Part shown: one piece after another, positions 25,366 to 37,500 of the stretch
How the letters are laid out: every line of letters starts with the position of its first letter
Numbering within the stretch: position 1 is the stretch's first letter
Assembly: GCA_014549065.1 (NCBI GenBank)
Contig: JACDOX010000157.1
Location: 808,554-872,553 of the forward strand
DNA from: Cardinalis cardinalis
Lineage: Eukaryota > Chordata > Aves > Passeriformes > Cardinalidae
DNA: 64,000 nt
Reading direction: 5' to 3'
The notes under the pieces: model-generated
What the model was told of the DNA's origin: nothing
What the model saw: only the letters and a program-made list of their open reading frames with translations
Databases searched by the model: none
Made by a program: the position numbers and the translations under genes

Positions 25366-26985
25366 ACAAATGTTAGGATTGTTTTCTCTACCTGTGCATT
25401 GTGTAAAGAGACTAATGTGCTTTGACCTGCAATTTGCAAAGGGGTTACAACTACCATGGGAGAAGCAAGGCGCAGTGCACAGGTTCAGAAGTGTTCAGAT
25501 GGAAGAAATGGAAACAGCTGAGTTATATTGCTCCCTGCAAGGGATGTGATGCTCCTAAATCTTTCCCTGTACATAGACCCAAGCAAGGCTAGCAGTATAA
25601 GAAAAATCTTGGGCTGATTAATGCACAACCTCACACAAAAACCCTCAGAGCACCTGGCCTCTGCTTCCAAACGGAGCTGTGTTTGTGTGACACCCAAAGG
25701 CCTTGGAGTTTTCTCTGAGCAAGTCCTTTTCTTGAGCTGTGGCACAAATGGACTTGGGAAAAAGGGGTGCCCAAANCCCCTGCTCGCAAACAGGAATTTG
25801 GGTGGGCTGCACCACCCAGCAGTGGGCACACAGGCAGCTCACACTGCTGGTAAAAGGGGCACAGCAGGGCAGAGAACACCGAACCCGTGTAAGCAGCCCT
25901 GAAGCTGCACAGACAAAATGCTGGCCCCAGCTATTTACCTTCAGGGACTTTTATGAATTTCATTCTGCCCTCAGCTGTGTCAATATGTGGGTGCAGCTCC
26001 ATTGCCACTGGTCCCAGCTCTGTGCTCTGGAGTGGCTGTCAGGAAGCAGCATTTGGGATGCCACCTTCACCTGGTGAAGGGCTCACACACACAGAGCAGG
26101 GCAAAGATGTCTCACACAGAGTTAACAGCGAGCACAAGGCTTTCTCAAACCATTTGATTTTGTTGCCCTTTTATAAAATGCAAATTAAAAAAATTATGAA
26201 ACAGTAGGCAATAAAACCTGAATTTTTAATACCAAGCAATCACTGAACCTTTGCACGTGAGTTTGAAGGACTAAATAATCCCATTCTTTCTCACAGCACA
26301 GACCCAGGAGAATTTCTTTTTCTATATTGCTTTTATAACAGCTATCTATCTTAGTCTGGTCTTGTTGATATATTTTAAGGCTTTTAATTTGGAGGCTGCT
26401 ATTTGCTCAGATGTTATCTTCAGCATATTAAGTACAGTAGGCTTCCACCAAGTCATACACTGGGTGTTTGAGCTGGGGCAGAATTTCTGACTTAAATACC
26501 NATGTACAACGGCAGAATAAATAAATAAAGAACACCTTCAAGGCCTCCAAGCACCTAGTAACAAAATCACTCTAACCTTACAATAATGCTCTGCTTACAG
26601 TCCTCCCAAAATGCAAGTCATTTGCTGGATCCCAAATGATATTTGGTTGATGGATTGCTGGTGATTTCTACATCAGAGCACCTTGGAGCCCTAGTGCTAA
26701 ACCCCTGACAGCGTTAGCATAAAAGATTTACATTTATGTTATGAGGGCCACACAAGAATAATAATTTTAAAATACATTGCCTTGGCTGCTGATGCACCAT
26801 GGGAAATCTAAGAGCAGCAGGCAGCATTCCTGGGCTGTAATTACAAAATGGCAGCACGGGAGAGGCTTTGGAGACAAGGAACCAGAGACTGCAGCCATCT
26901 GCATGCCTTGGCGAATTGAAATTACAGTAATATATGAAGACATTACCTGAAAAGCCCAGCACCATTTAAATGATTTACTATTACG
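25366..26985. other. non-coding stretch, nothing recognised
   Basis: A locally GC-rich patch at 25630-25900 gives overlapping open frames on both strands without motifs. The remainder is unique AT-rich sequence. No repeat or RNA was found. Confidence 0.5.
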
Positions 26986-27275
26986 CCCCAGCAAGCTTTA
27001 ATTTAAGGATAAAGTCATTCAGCAAGCTAATCTGATATAGGAAGCATTATTTCACACAGTTAAGTTAATTTACACTAGCTGATTGTTGTTGTTGCAGTTG
27101 GCATTATTATCTGCACAAACAGCCGATCGGCCCTGACAGAAGCAATATACTGTTTAATACAGTGTCTTAATTCAGCAGGCCAGCTATCTGTGATAAAGGT
27201 TTGTTTATAAGCAATAATGGGGAGGAAAGTCATTTTGAGGCTAAGCTGATAACACTGATGAGAACTATGTGGGGG
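26986..27275. promoter_or_regulatory. candidate conserved non-coding element (enhancer-like)
   Basis: The stretch has no repeat signature and lies in an 800-base region without any ambiguous base. It contains TAATTTAAGG and CTAATCTGAT (homeodomain/Otx-like words), TGTTTATAAGC, and a perfect 10-bp palindrome GCCGATCGGC at 27122-27131 holding two CpGs. This texture is typical of vertebrate developmental enhancers, but that is an inference from composition. There is no coding potential in any frame that I would trust. Confidence 0.3.
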
Positions 27276-29555
27276 TTTTTCTGGTAAGAAAACAAGCAGG
27301 ANCCATCTACTCATTTGTCCACCTGTCTCATAACAGGAACATCCCGACAGATTTCTCTTACATGGGTTTTGCTTTCCCACCCNAACTGCAGAGTGTGGAT
27401 CTTTGGCAGTGTTTTCTGCATACATTTCCTTTGACAAGCAGCCATCATCCGGCACTGTGTGATCACCACCACAGCTCCTCTTCCCCAGTGAAATCCAGGC
27501 TTCAGGAAGACCTCCACAGCTAAACTCTGCCATGTGAGCTGGCTGCAAAAGCTCCCAATACATCACAGAAAAGGTAAAACACACATGACACACGGCGTAG
27601 CTGGGGCTGGCTTACCTCCAACAGCTAATGGTGAGAGGCACTGTGATACAAGTAGCTGAATAAGATAATTCTATGTTACAAAAAAATCTGATGGAAAGGG
27701 ATGCCAGGGGAGGCAGAGACAGCCAGTGCCTGGGCCAGGATGGCTTTGTGCCTCCTTTTGAGCAGGGCTTAGATCAGGTTGGCCTGATCCCCATAGGTAT
27801 CTGTAAGCACATTTATTCACTAAGAGCTGTAAAAATCCTTACAAACATCATCATTGTTTTCCCAATAGAAAACAAGCAACAAATAAGAAGCTGTAGGGGA
27901 ATTGCTTGCTGTAACTTTCTCTTCTCCAGCTGGTCAAATCATCTACTGAATCACAGACACCAAAAGTTGCTTGAGGGAATTCCTTCAAGTCAACTGTCCT
28001 CTGCCACACAATATTTAAAAGTCCAGAAACGTGCTTCTCAAACTTGTCCCTCTTCCCCAAAAACCTATTACCCAATAAATACATTTCTCTGTTCATGAAG
28101 TCAGATTGAATGTAATGCCAGTGTGACCACAAAAAGAAAAAAACATACAACCCTACCCTGAATTTGCAAGCAGACTTTCTTCATCTTTCAACAGAAATAT
28201 AATATTCTGTAATACCGGCTCAGGAGCAGTGACAACAAAAGGATGTTTGGAGATTTCAGCATAAAATGTATCTTAAAACCAGAGCATCAAAAGCAGTTAG
28301 AGGACTCTGTACCGTTTACAAGTCAAACCCCATTGAGTCAGAATCCTAAATACTTCTGAAGCCTCAAGTGTTCAGATGTTTCTAAAAAAACCCATCTTTT
28401 TCACAAAAAAAGCTTAAGCACAAGTTCACCCAAGCTGCTCTAATACCACTAAATCCCAAGTCTGTGGTCAGCTTTCCTGCTGGGCTAACAGCACTCTCTG
28501 AATGTTTGGGTGCTGTGGGGTATCAGCAGCTCGCACCTCCCATGAGCACGACTGCTGCACCCAGGCAGACCCTTGAGAAGCTGTCCTGGCAGCTGAGAGC
28601 ATGGCTGCTCCTTTCTTCAGCTTCTCTGGGGCACAAAAACACCATCCAGCTGTCAGTACAGAGGCGTTCACTCTGCCAGCCCTCCCAGCACTCTGAGCCC
28701 AGTGCTGGCAGCACCTGAGGTCACCAGACCAGCCCTGCCCAGCTGCAATCTGGAGCACTCTCCCCTGTAACCTCTGCANTGAACTCAATTACATTTCTGC
28801 TGAGCATCTGTCTCCCCAGCCCCTGGATCAAGCCCCAGACCCCAGCTCCAGTTCCCTGGGGAGGCAGCAGCCCCACACAGCTCCAAGGGAAGGACTGCAC
28901 ATCTCCCTCCTTCTCCTGGGGGTTTGTTACTGACAACGGAACAGGTGCTGTAGGAATTCCTTTTGATTGCCAAGTCTTAGATGCTCCATGNTTTTGCAAG
29001 ATTTTATTAAGGAGGAGTTGCATTATTTAACATCTTACGGCAGAAGCTCACAGAACCTGCACTCAATTAGTTCTAATCAGAAATTGGTGGAATGCAGCAC
29101 GAGAGCACACAAAAATAATATATAGCAAAGAACAGTTCAAGGGATTTTTTTCCCCCATGTTTTCTATTAATAACATGCTTTTAATTTCACACTTTTTAAC
29201 ATTAATTTGATTTCTTAATTTCTGTTTTTTCACCCGTATTTTTTTATGAAAGTATGTAAACAGTGCAAAATAATAATGAATACAAGATGTTTAAAAACAT
29301 TCAGTTAGAGCTAAGTTGTTACTATGCTATAGTCCCTTCTAATCATATTTTAAAAAGCCTAAGGTAGAGCACTAGCTGGTGTAAAAAGAGAATCATACCT
29401 AAAGATTACTTCCCATTCCAACACAATAAAGACAGCTGGGTGTGTGTGAGCCATTAGAGCNCCTTAACCAAGGAGTAAGATTTGACTCCTGTGTAGGTTT
29501 ATGTTGGAGTATCAGGGTTCTAATGCACAAGTCTTTAAGAAAGGGATTATAACGG
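27276..29555. other. non-coding stretch with a GC-rich patch
   Basis: The patch 28440-28930 is GC-rich (CCTCCC, GCAGCC and CAGCTC words) with few CpGs and produces open frames on both strands without motifs. At 27740-27800 a TTTGAGCAGGGCTTAGATCAGG word is faintly like a CR1 3' end but too short to call. The rest is AT-rich. Confidence 0.45.
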
Positions 29556-29855
29556 AAAAATAAAAAGGGAGATTAAAAAAATTCCTATTTCTGTGGTTTT
29601 ATTTTGAACAGCAGAAATACATTCAGACATGCAGAAAATAAAGAGGAATAATGCAAATTAATTTGAAATTATTTGGATGAATTAGGCCTATGGTTTAATA
29701 GCTGAATTATGCAGTTACATATGCATAACCTAGCCCAGTGTATGGGAACCAAACGTAATGAGACTAAAAGCCAAAACATAATCAGATTTTAAAGAATTAA
29801 AGGGAGGCATTGCACTTTCACAGATCATTTGGGGTAAATTCAGGATAAAATNATA
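29556..29855. promoter_or_regulatory. candidate conserved non-coding element
   Basis: This is an AT-rich, non-repetitive stretch with an octamer ATGCAAAT at 29651-29658 embedded in a perfect 12-bp palindrome CAAATTAATTTG (29654-29665), a second ATGCATAA word and several TAAT cores. Only its last few bases contain an ambiguous call. The proposal rests on motif texture alone. Confidence 0.25.
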
Positions 29856-32800
29856 AAACAGCTGAAATGTTGCAAAAGGAAAACATATCAAGAATAAAGC
29901 TGAATAAATTATTCATAATTAACTCACATACATGCTTTCCTATTTACAGTCCCCCTTACAGGGGATAAAAAATTCTTCCTTTTGTAATATTAATTTAAAA
30001 GAGGAACTAATTTTTTAAATCATTAAAATTCTATGACAAAAACATGGCTCCAGCCTTGCAGGGCTAGAGAGAGCTCATGTCCAAAGTACTCTTAAGTACT
30101 TTCTTCTATGACTGGACTCTCTCTACTCNTTTTTACTCCACTGGGATTGGATGAGTTGCTCAATATCTTTACTCCTAAAATGAATGATCTGTCAAGGCTG
30201 AATTTCATCCACACAAAGGCTGAATCTAAGAAAACATTTTGGGGTTCTTGCCCGTCTCATGCAATTTCTATTTAAATATTAAAATACAAATACAGAGAGA
30301 GTGCATGGAGGCACTATGCATACACACAGAGACAACNGGGAGTACTCCTAATTTCAGAACTTGTTCTATGGTCAGGGAGGTATGTCATTAAACTGTTTTA
30401 CTCCACCTAATAAAATTCGTAACATTTATTAACTGGGGGAAAACCACTAATTGATTTTGTCTCCTGGACACCCATACCTCCTAGCCATGTTTAACTGCCT
30501 GCATAATTGTATAGAAANGTAGTGTACAGTTAGATAATGCATGCAATATGAAATTAATGGTTGAATTCCTCATGCTTGATCCATATTTAGAAGGAACCAT
30601 CAACTCAGCCCCTGCTTCCTTTGATTCCAAACCAGAACCCTGTTAGTGGATGGCAGTAGAAGTTAAAAGTAACAGGTTCTGTCCTTTCTGGAACACACCT
30701 GGGACTGGCTGTGNCCAGCACGGGGCAGCCCAGGCTCCCCTCACTCTCAGGCCTGGCTTTAGGGTTTTTCTTCTCACTTTTGATCAGTCTTTTTNCTGTT
30801 AACGCCATTGTTTTTTAAAAACAAAATACTTGCATGTCTTGTACTATCTCACCTTCTTCCATTTTATATTTAAAGAATTGTTCTAAAACTACTTTTAAGG
30901 AGAAAAANAATCACTAAGAAGGAACCACAAAATTATGTNCTATAGTATTAGATTAAGAAATTCTTAATCATATATAAGATCTTATTAAAATGCTGCAAAT
31001 TACACACATCATTTTTCTATCAATCATGCAGGACACTCAGCTGTGTTACTTCTATGAGAGAGAGCACAGGAAAAACCCTTAGAGAAACTGCCAGATAGAC
31101 TGAGCAAAAGATAGAAAAGACCTATATTCACTGNAAAAAGTAGACATATGTTAGACTAAAAGTAACTATATGATATTTCTCCCACAGGTTTGGGGTTTTT
31201 TTAAACAAAAACTAAGAGGGTATTCTTTTTAAAAATATACAAAGAAATGTCTCCAAAGCAAGCCTCAGCAGGATAAAAATATTCCTGCCACAAAAGATGA
31301 GTTTGTTCTTAGATCAAGGGCTTTAAACAATGCAGAAAATCCTACAGATCCTATTAGTAGACATTGATCTGTTAATAAATTGTANTTGAATTTTTTTGAG
31401 GGGGAGAAGGAGGTGCAAAGTGCTGCAAAGGCTTGGACCAGAGTCATGGCTAATGTTGAAGCAGTCTAAATTAAACTAAAGAAGAAAACAAAACATCTGA
31501 GGCTTTGCCATGGGATTGGAGTGGATTGGCTGCAAAGAGCCTCAGGTGATGGCAGCTCATAGGTGCAGCCAAAAGGGGACCAGGCCATCCTCCATCAGCA
31601 CAGGACAAAGGTTTGCCAGCTCTCCAGAGCGCTGGGTGAAGCACCTGATGCACTGTGTCCATGTAAGCCTGACACATTCTGCTCTGAGTCACACAGTCCC
31701 CCCAGCAGGTCAAGGGTAAATTGGCACTAAAGAGTTATTCAGGGTTTTACAAGCAGAAAAACAATCAATTTACTCAAATTTATGCCTTCAGTGAGAGGAC
31801 AAATCAGACTTTGGAAGATTGTGTCTGCAAACACCACCTGCAGCCAGGCAAAGAGCAGGCAGGTAGGAAGTGAGGCACCCAGACAGCCCAGAGCAGTGTG
31901 GCTGCGCAAGGTAAGTTCTGCCAATTAAAAAAGGAGTTCAGTACATTGCTGCTGATCACCCCAGCCATTCCCTCGGGGGTGTCATACAGAACAACTGAGA
32001 AGCCGCAGCACTTCCCAAGATTCCATAAAGCATCATCAATATGAGTAANAATTTCTGCTATTGCCATTCCTCTCACTGTCCTGGAACAACTTTTAATGCA
32101 AAATTATGTGAAATAATGTACAATGATTAGTTTTTGGTGAACGTTTAAGAATTTCATTCATTTTTTTAACTTTTTTTTTCATTTTGCTAGTAAATAACAC
32201 ACAGAGATGAACCCCCTTTCACCTCTGGGCATGGATAAGAATGAGGCAGGGTTTGTAGGTAATATTACTTATTAGATCAATGAAAATAGCAAGGAAAGGA
32301 CAGACATGCTGTCAGGTGTACAGGCAAGTCACATCAGTCAGTCTCATAAAAGGTACTGCCTCTCTCCACAAACTCCATCTCACATTCTTAAACCTCTTTG
32401 TTTACAAGAACAATATGGGACACATAAAAGAGCACTGCTGCTTGGATCAATCAGATAAGAACCTTGCCAACAAAATAACTTTTTCATTAAAACAGAACAC
32501 ATTTAAAATTGGATTCTGATCTTATATGTTTCTTTAGGGCCTCTCTGACTGTATCACCAAGTAATGAATTCTAATTGGAAATATGGATTGATCCCTCTAA
32601 TTTGTGGNACATTTGAGGTGTGAATCTGCTCTCACAGGATTTTTCTACAATGGCAAATCATCTTCAAACTATACAGATATTTCTGGTTCATAAAGATCAG
32701 AATTGAATAAATATGTTTTTGTTGGATAGTCACTATGCATTGGAGATAGCNAGCACGGGATATTAAAGGCTTTGCCCCTGCTCCTGCATCATTTCAACTC

Positions 32801-34490
32801 TTTAACACATTACCTAGCACACAAATATAAATATTTGGATTAAATCACTCATACACTGTGCAGGACCTCTTTATACTCAACTTTGTTGTCTTTCTGTATT
32901 CTAAATCACATGCATCAAATCTTCACTCCTTCTCTTACATTTAATATGCAGCTCTGGAACTGCAGTTATACATCATTTTCATTTGTTGAAGAGTGATATA
33001 TAATCTGGACTGAAATTAAATAATGTCATCCTGTGTTTAGTATTTATTGATACAAATTTAACCTGCTCATATTTCAACCTCCAATCTTCCACCGAATAAT
33101 CTGTATTTAATTATGCATTCCACCTCTCTATTGACCTTTGAAAATATCCCTCATGACTACCAATCAAAAGTGATATAAATTAGAAATTCTTTTGAGTCTT
33201 TCTACACTATTTATCATTCCACTCCCCAAATAAGTCAGCACTTCAAGCTTGTTCTCAAAANTGCCCCCTAATCCTAAAAACTCCAAACCCCCAAGCCCTT
33301 CAAGTTCCCGACAATTCCAGTTATAATGAAAATATCACTATCCATTTGACAAAGAGAAGATTAATGAACACATGAAGCAATCCCAAGTGATGTGATGGCT
33401 AAAAAGCAAGAAACATTTTGGGCATACCATTCTAACCACTGTCAAATAAGTTTGGCTTAGAAGCAACTAGAGCTGTACTTTTTGATATTCAAGTACAGCT
33501 GACTAGAAACATTTATTATTTGATGAAAGAATCAACTAAAAAATTCACAATGAGGTAATAAAGTGGGCAGAATTGTAGCCCTCTCCACAATTTATTTACT
33601 CATTCTTACAAGTTGTGAGAATAAGTTGTAAATAAGCTGCCATTTGAGATGCAAAGGGATGTCTGTTATAGATATGTGGCTTTTACTGCACAGTAAATGC
33701 GAGTTCAAACTTAGAATCAACTCACAAAATACCAACTTAAGATGTTTTTTAGCATTTAGAAGAGAGCAATTTTGATAACTTTCTATGGCCATACCACGAA
33801 ATTCACTTTATTCCCCTGAAGCCTAAGTATTCTGACTGTTCTCAGAGACAAAAGGTCTTGAGGGAGTGAAATCCATCTCCTGTGGATTTTGGCCTAGCAC
33901 ATATCCAGAGCATATCTGTGAGCAGATACATGGATATGCCACAGCCATCAGCTCCAGGATACACAGGACTTCTATTCCAACTCTTCTACTCCAGCAGGAG
34001 TAAAACATCTTTGCATGACTGTGAGACCTATATTGCAAATAATCAAAAGCTTCAGAACATCAGTGTGCCACAAAGAAAATAAAAAAGCACAACANGGGTC
34101 ATATTTCATCTAAAAAGTTCCATGCATGGAAAGCAGCCTAAGGATGGAATTGATTTACACTGTGGGAAAACAACACCAGTGGTCCCAGCAAAACAGGCTG
34201 CAGNTACCAGTAATTGGATTCATTCTATTATACAATCAGAAAACTGGAGGTATGTATCTCAGAAACTCCCCAGAATTGCTTTAAGGCTCGGAGTCTGACA
34301 CACTAACAGCAGACAACTTCTGGTGCTCCAGAGACTACTCCCACTCCAGCTGTAATAAGCCAAAGACAAAGGGAATTTTCAGTCTCTAAGAGCAACTTGG
34401 CAATAACTCTGCTGTTTGGATTAATAACAGCAGAGCAAATACACTGGAAACATCCATCCATTTTACATGGACTTTATTAAGTACTGTCCA
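29856..34490. other. non-coding stretch, nothing firmly recognised
   Basis: AT-rich unique sequence. A 9-bp near-perfect inverted repeat GATTAAGAA/TTCTTAATC lies at 30951-30969. A possible but unsupported exon (31792-31910) is discussed under findings. No transposon family could be recognised on either strand. Confidence 0.5.
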
Positions 34491-34491
34491 G

Positions 34492-34506
34492 AAAAAAAAA
34501 AAAAAA
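34492..34506 (+). repeat. poly-A run (15 A)
   Basis: A run of 15 A follows ACTGTCCAG. No polyadenylation signal, target-site duplication or recognisable retrocopy precedes it, so it is treated as a simple homopolymer and not the tail of a processed pseudogene. Confidence 0.8.
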
Positions 34507-37500
34507 TAGGCCTCTTTCTATGCTGCTTTATGTTCTAACAGGTCTCAAACTTCATTTTTGGGATTGTTAGCAAACTTGGTAGTTTTAAATATGATATTGT
34601 ACTGGTATTTCCAAGCTGGTACTAACGTTTATGCTTGTCATGCTCATAAAGGAGAAATCATATTCACATATAGTTCATCTTTGGCTTAGTGAAACAGAGT
34701 TAAGTCTCATCACCCAAAATAACCTGAAGATGTCCCTGCCTGTGGGAGANAGGTTGGAATAAACTTTAAAGCTCCCTTCCCACACAAACAACTTCATGAT
34801 TCTATCCTATAAGTCAGCTTCTCCATTCCTCTGGCCAGGCTCTAGGCCTTAAAGGCATTCTTTCATTTTAACCTTCATCTTTTCTCAGTACAGGGTACAC
34901 ACAGTTGTACAATATTTTGCCCATCTTCATACTAACACCTTTCTAAGGATATTAGTTCTGCTTCTTCAATTGACCTGCAAAATTCTAAACCTGCATTAAC
35001 TGCAGCCCATGCCTTCACATCAGCTCACAGAACTTCCTTCAGCTCAGTCCATGGCCCACTCATGGGGNTGGAAACCTTCATGTTTGTGCCCATAAATGCA
35101 TGTCTCTGCAGACCAGCCCTAATCCTGAACGAAGATTTCTTGCTGTGGATTCCCTTTGCTGGACTCCCATTTGGTTTGGACAGGGATGATTGCTGGGATA
35201 AACCATGTTGTGTAACAGCACATTTTTCTGACCACGTCACTAAACTTGGCACCTTTCCTCCAGAACTTTGAGGGTGATTTTTGTCATTGCAGTTGAGATC
35301 TGCCCATGCCACCCTGAGGTCCTCAGCAGCACNGGCTGTTGGTGTCAGGATAATGCACATAGCAACTGCAGTTAATTAATAATGCTGATATACTGAAAAT
35401 GTATCCCCTTGGTGAAAAATGAATACTAACGGGAAAAAAAAAAACCCTAACAAAGCATTGTAGGAGTTGTATAGGCAAAAGTTTTGATTTGGTTTATCTT
35501 TTGAGACAGTTTGATTAGATAGATTAAGTTTCTGTGCATCTCTCTAAAGACCACAGTAATAACCAGTGTCATGACTTTCAAATCCTTTGAACTGCAGAAG
35601 GGAATCAAACATGGTTGTCTTTTTATCCCAGCTTTTACTCTTTAGAATTCTAAAAGCTTGCTTTGCTCATCTGTCAAAGGGATGGCATTAAGGGGATCAC
35701 TGTTGACAAGTGATAGTACAAATTATGCAACACAAATGACATTTCACTACCTCTCCTCTGATCTGCAATTCCCACTCTCAATCATTCCCTATTCTATGAA
35801 AATATTAAACCACAGATCCAACTGCAGAAAAAGTGATAGTGTAGGTGTCTCTTGATATCTTGCTACTGAACAAAAATATGTTCTGAAGCCCACACCTATA
35901 ATTATGTTTGTGAGAGTGGGTTCCATTTAAAGTCCCCTGGTTCCTGTGGGGATCTTGAAATATAAGTATATAGATGTCATGACAGGATCAGGGCTATAAG
36001 GTCTGTTCTAAGTAAATGTTAACAGTTCTGAAAGGTCTTGCATTAAATTCAATGTAAACCAACAGGCAAAATCATTGGGCTGCACTTCATCTGAGGTTTC
36101 TCCTTAGGCAAGGAGAAACTGAAAAATTTATGTGTCCTTCCAGTTCGCCCCTCAACAAAGCCTTATCTCAGACCCATTCAACATCAGCTCCTGAGGAGNG
36201 TTCTCATTTTCTTCCATGGTTTAGAGAGACCTTCAGTGACAAGAGGATTCTGAGAAATCAGAATTGCAGCATTCAAGGCACTCAGGTCAGAGCAAGAGCA
36301 AGCAACCAAAGAGCCAGGAGTGTGTCAGCANAGTGGAGGGGAGGAGAGGAGCAATTCCAGCAGCAAGGACACAGCCCCAACCAGCACAGCACCAGACAAT
36401 CCACACACACTGGCTGCATTGCACTAAAGGCTGCAAAAGATAGCTTTTCAAGTTTTAGCTGCACTTTTANCACTGCAGTGAGACAATTTAGTCCTCAGAC
36501 GTTAGAAATCAGACTAACAGAAGGCTGGAGGTAAACTAGCTTTCAGACTGCCTCAGAGAAGGAGGTGGGNTTTTCCCTATTGGTGAAATTATTCCTGCCT
36601 CACTGACACACGTTGATGCTCATGTAAACTGGAATAATAAAGAGGGCAAAATAATTAAGAGTCNCCTGAAGAGACTGCACGGGCACTACAAGTGATATTG
36701 CTGCCAAGGAAGCCTCTGCACACAGACTTTGCAACCAGGACTTTTGATTACTCTCAGAATCAGCAGTACAGAGGAGGTTCATCTTCAATTGCTTCTCTTT
36801 TGGAACAAAAATATTGACTGAAAACAGTGCACTCATTTGGGCACCTGACCTCAAGACACTGTNAAAACACTGAAATATTGAAATGAGCATAAGGGTTGCA
36901 TCACACAAGAGAAACAGAAATGGGATTAGAGATAGAAATTTTGCCCCACAAGGCTGTGTTTAGACTGAAGAAAAACAAAAGAATAAAATTATATTAATCT
37001 ATTTTTGCCCAAAGCTGTAAAAAGCTCTTGTGTCAAAAACCATCCCTCTAAGTTACACTTGGTATCCCTGCTATATATTATATTAACTNCTTTTTATTAG
37101 CAGTCTTATTACTCTCAATATGCACAACAGCAGAGCAGTTTGCAAATGAACAGAATTGGACTGCAAAGAGTACCAACCATGGGAAATGCCACAAGTTATT
37201 TACTGGCTTGGTATAAATCTGCATATAGATTGAGGAATTCAGTCATAAAGCACCTCCAGGTGAGCCTCAGCAGACGTGGTTGTGAGGGCACCTGGAAGCT
37301 TTGTGTGCACACAACGGGCTGCTGCAAATGGAAGGGAACAGTTCAATTTGTCAAACATGCTTAGGCATCTCTATTTGTTGGGGAATTATGGTATGGTATG
37401 TCTTGGAAGAAAAGGAAATAGAGACCTTGGCTTACTGCTACAGAGTAAGCCACTGGAGTTCTTTGTGAAGTAGGATTATGCTGAGTTTAAGGATAAAAAT

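Noticed and set aside
27740..27800. CR1 3' end near TTTGAGCAGGGCTTAGATCAGG
   Set aside because: The match is confined to about 20 bases and the typical ending GATTCTRTG is absent.
34492..34506. Poly-A run as the tail of a processed pseudogene
   Set aside because: No retrocopy, polyadenylation signal or target duplication could be found upstream.
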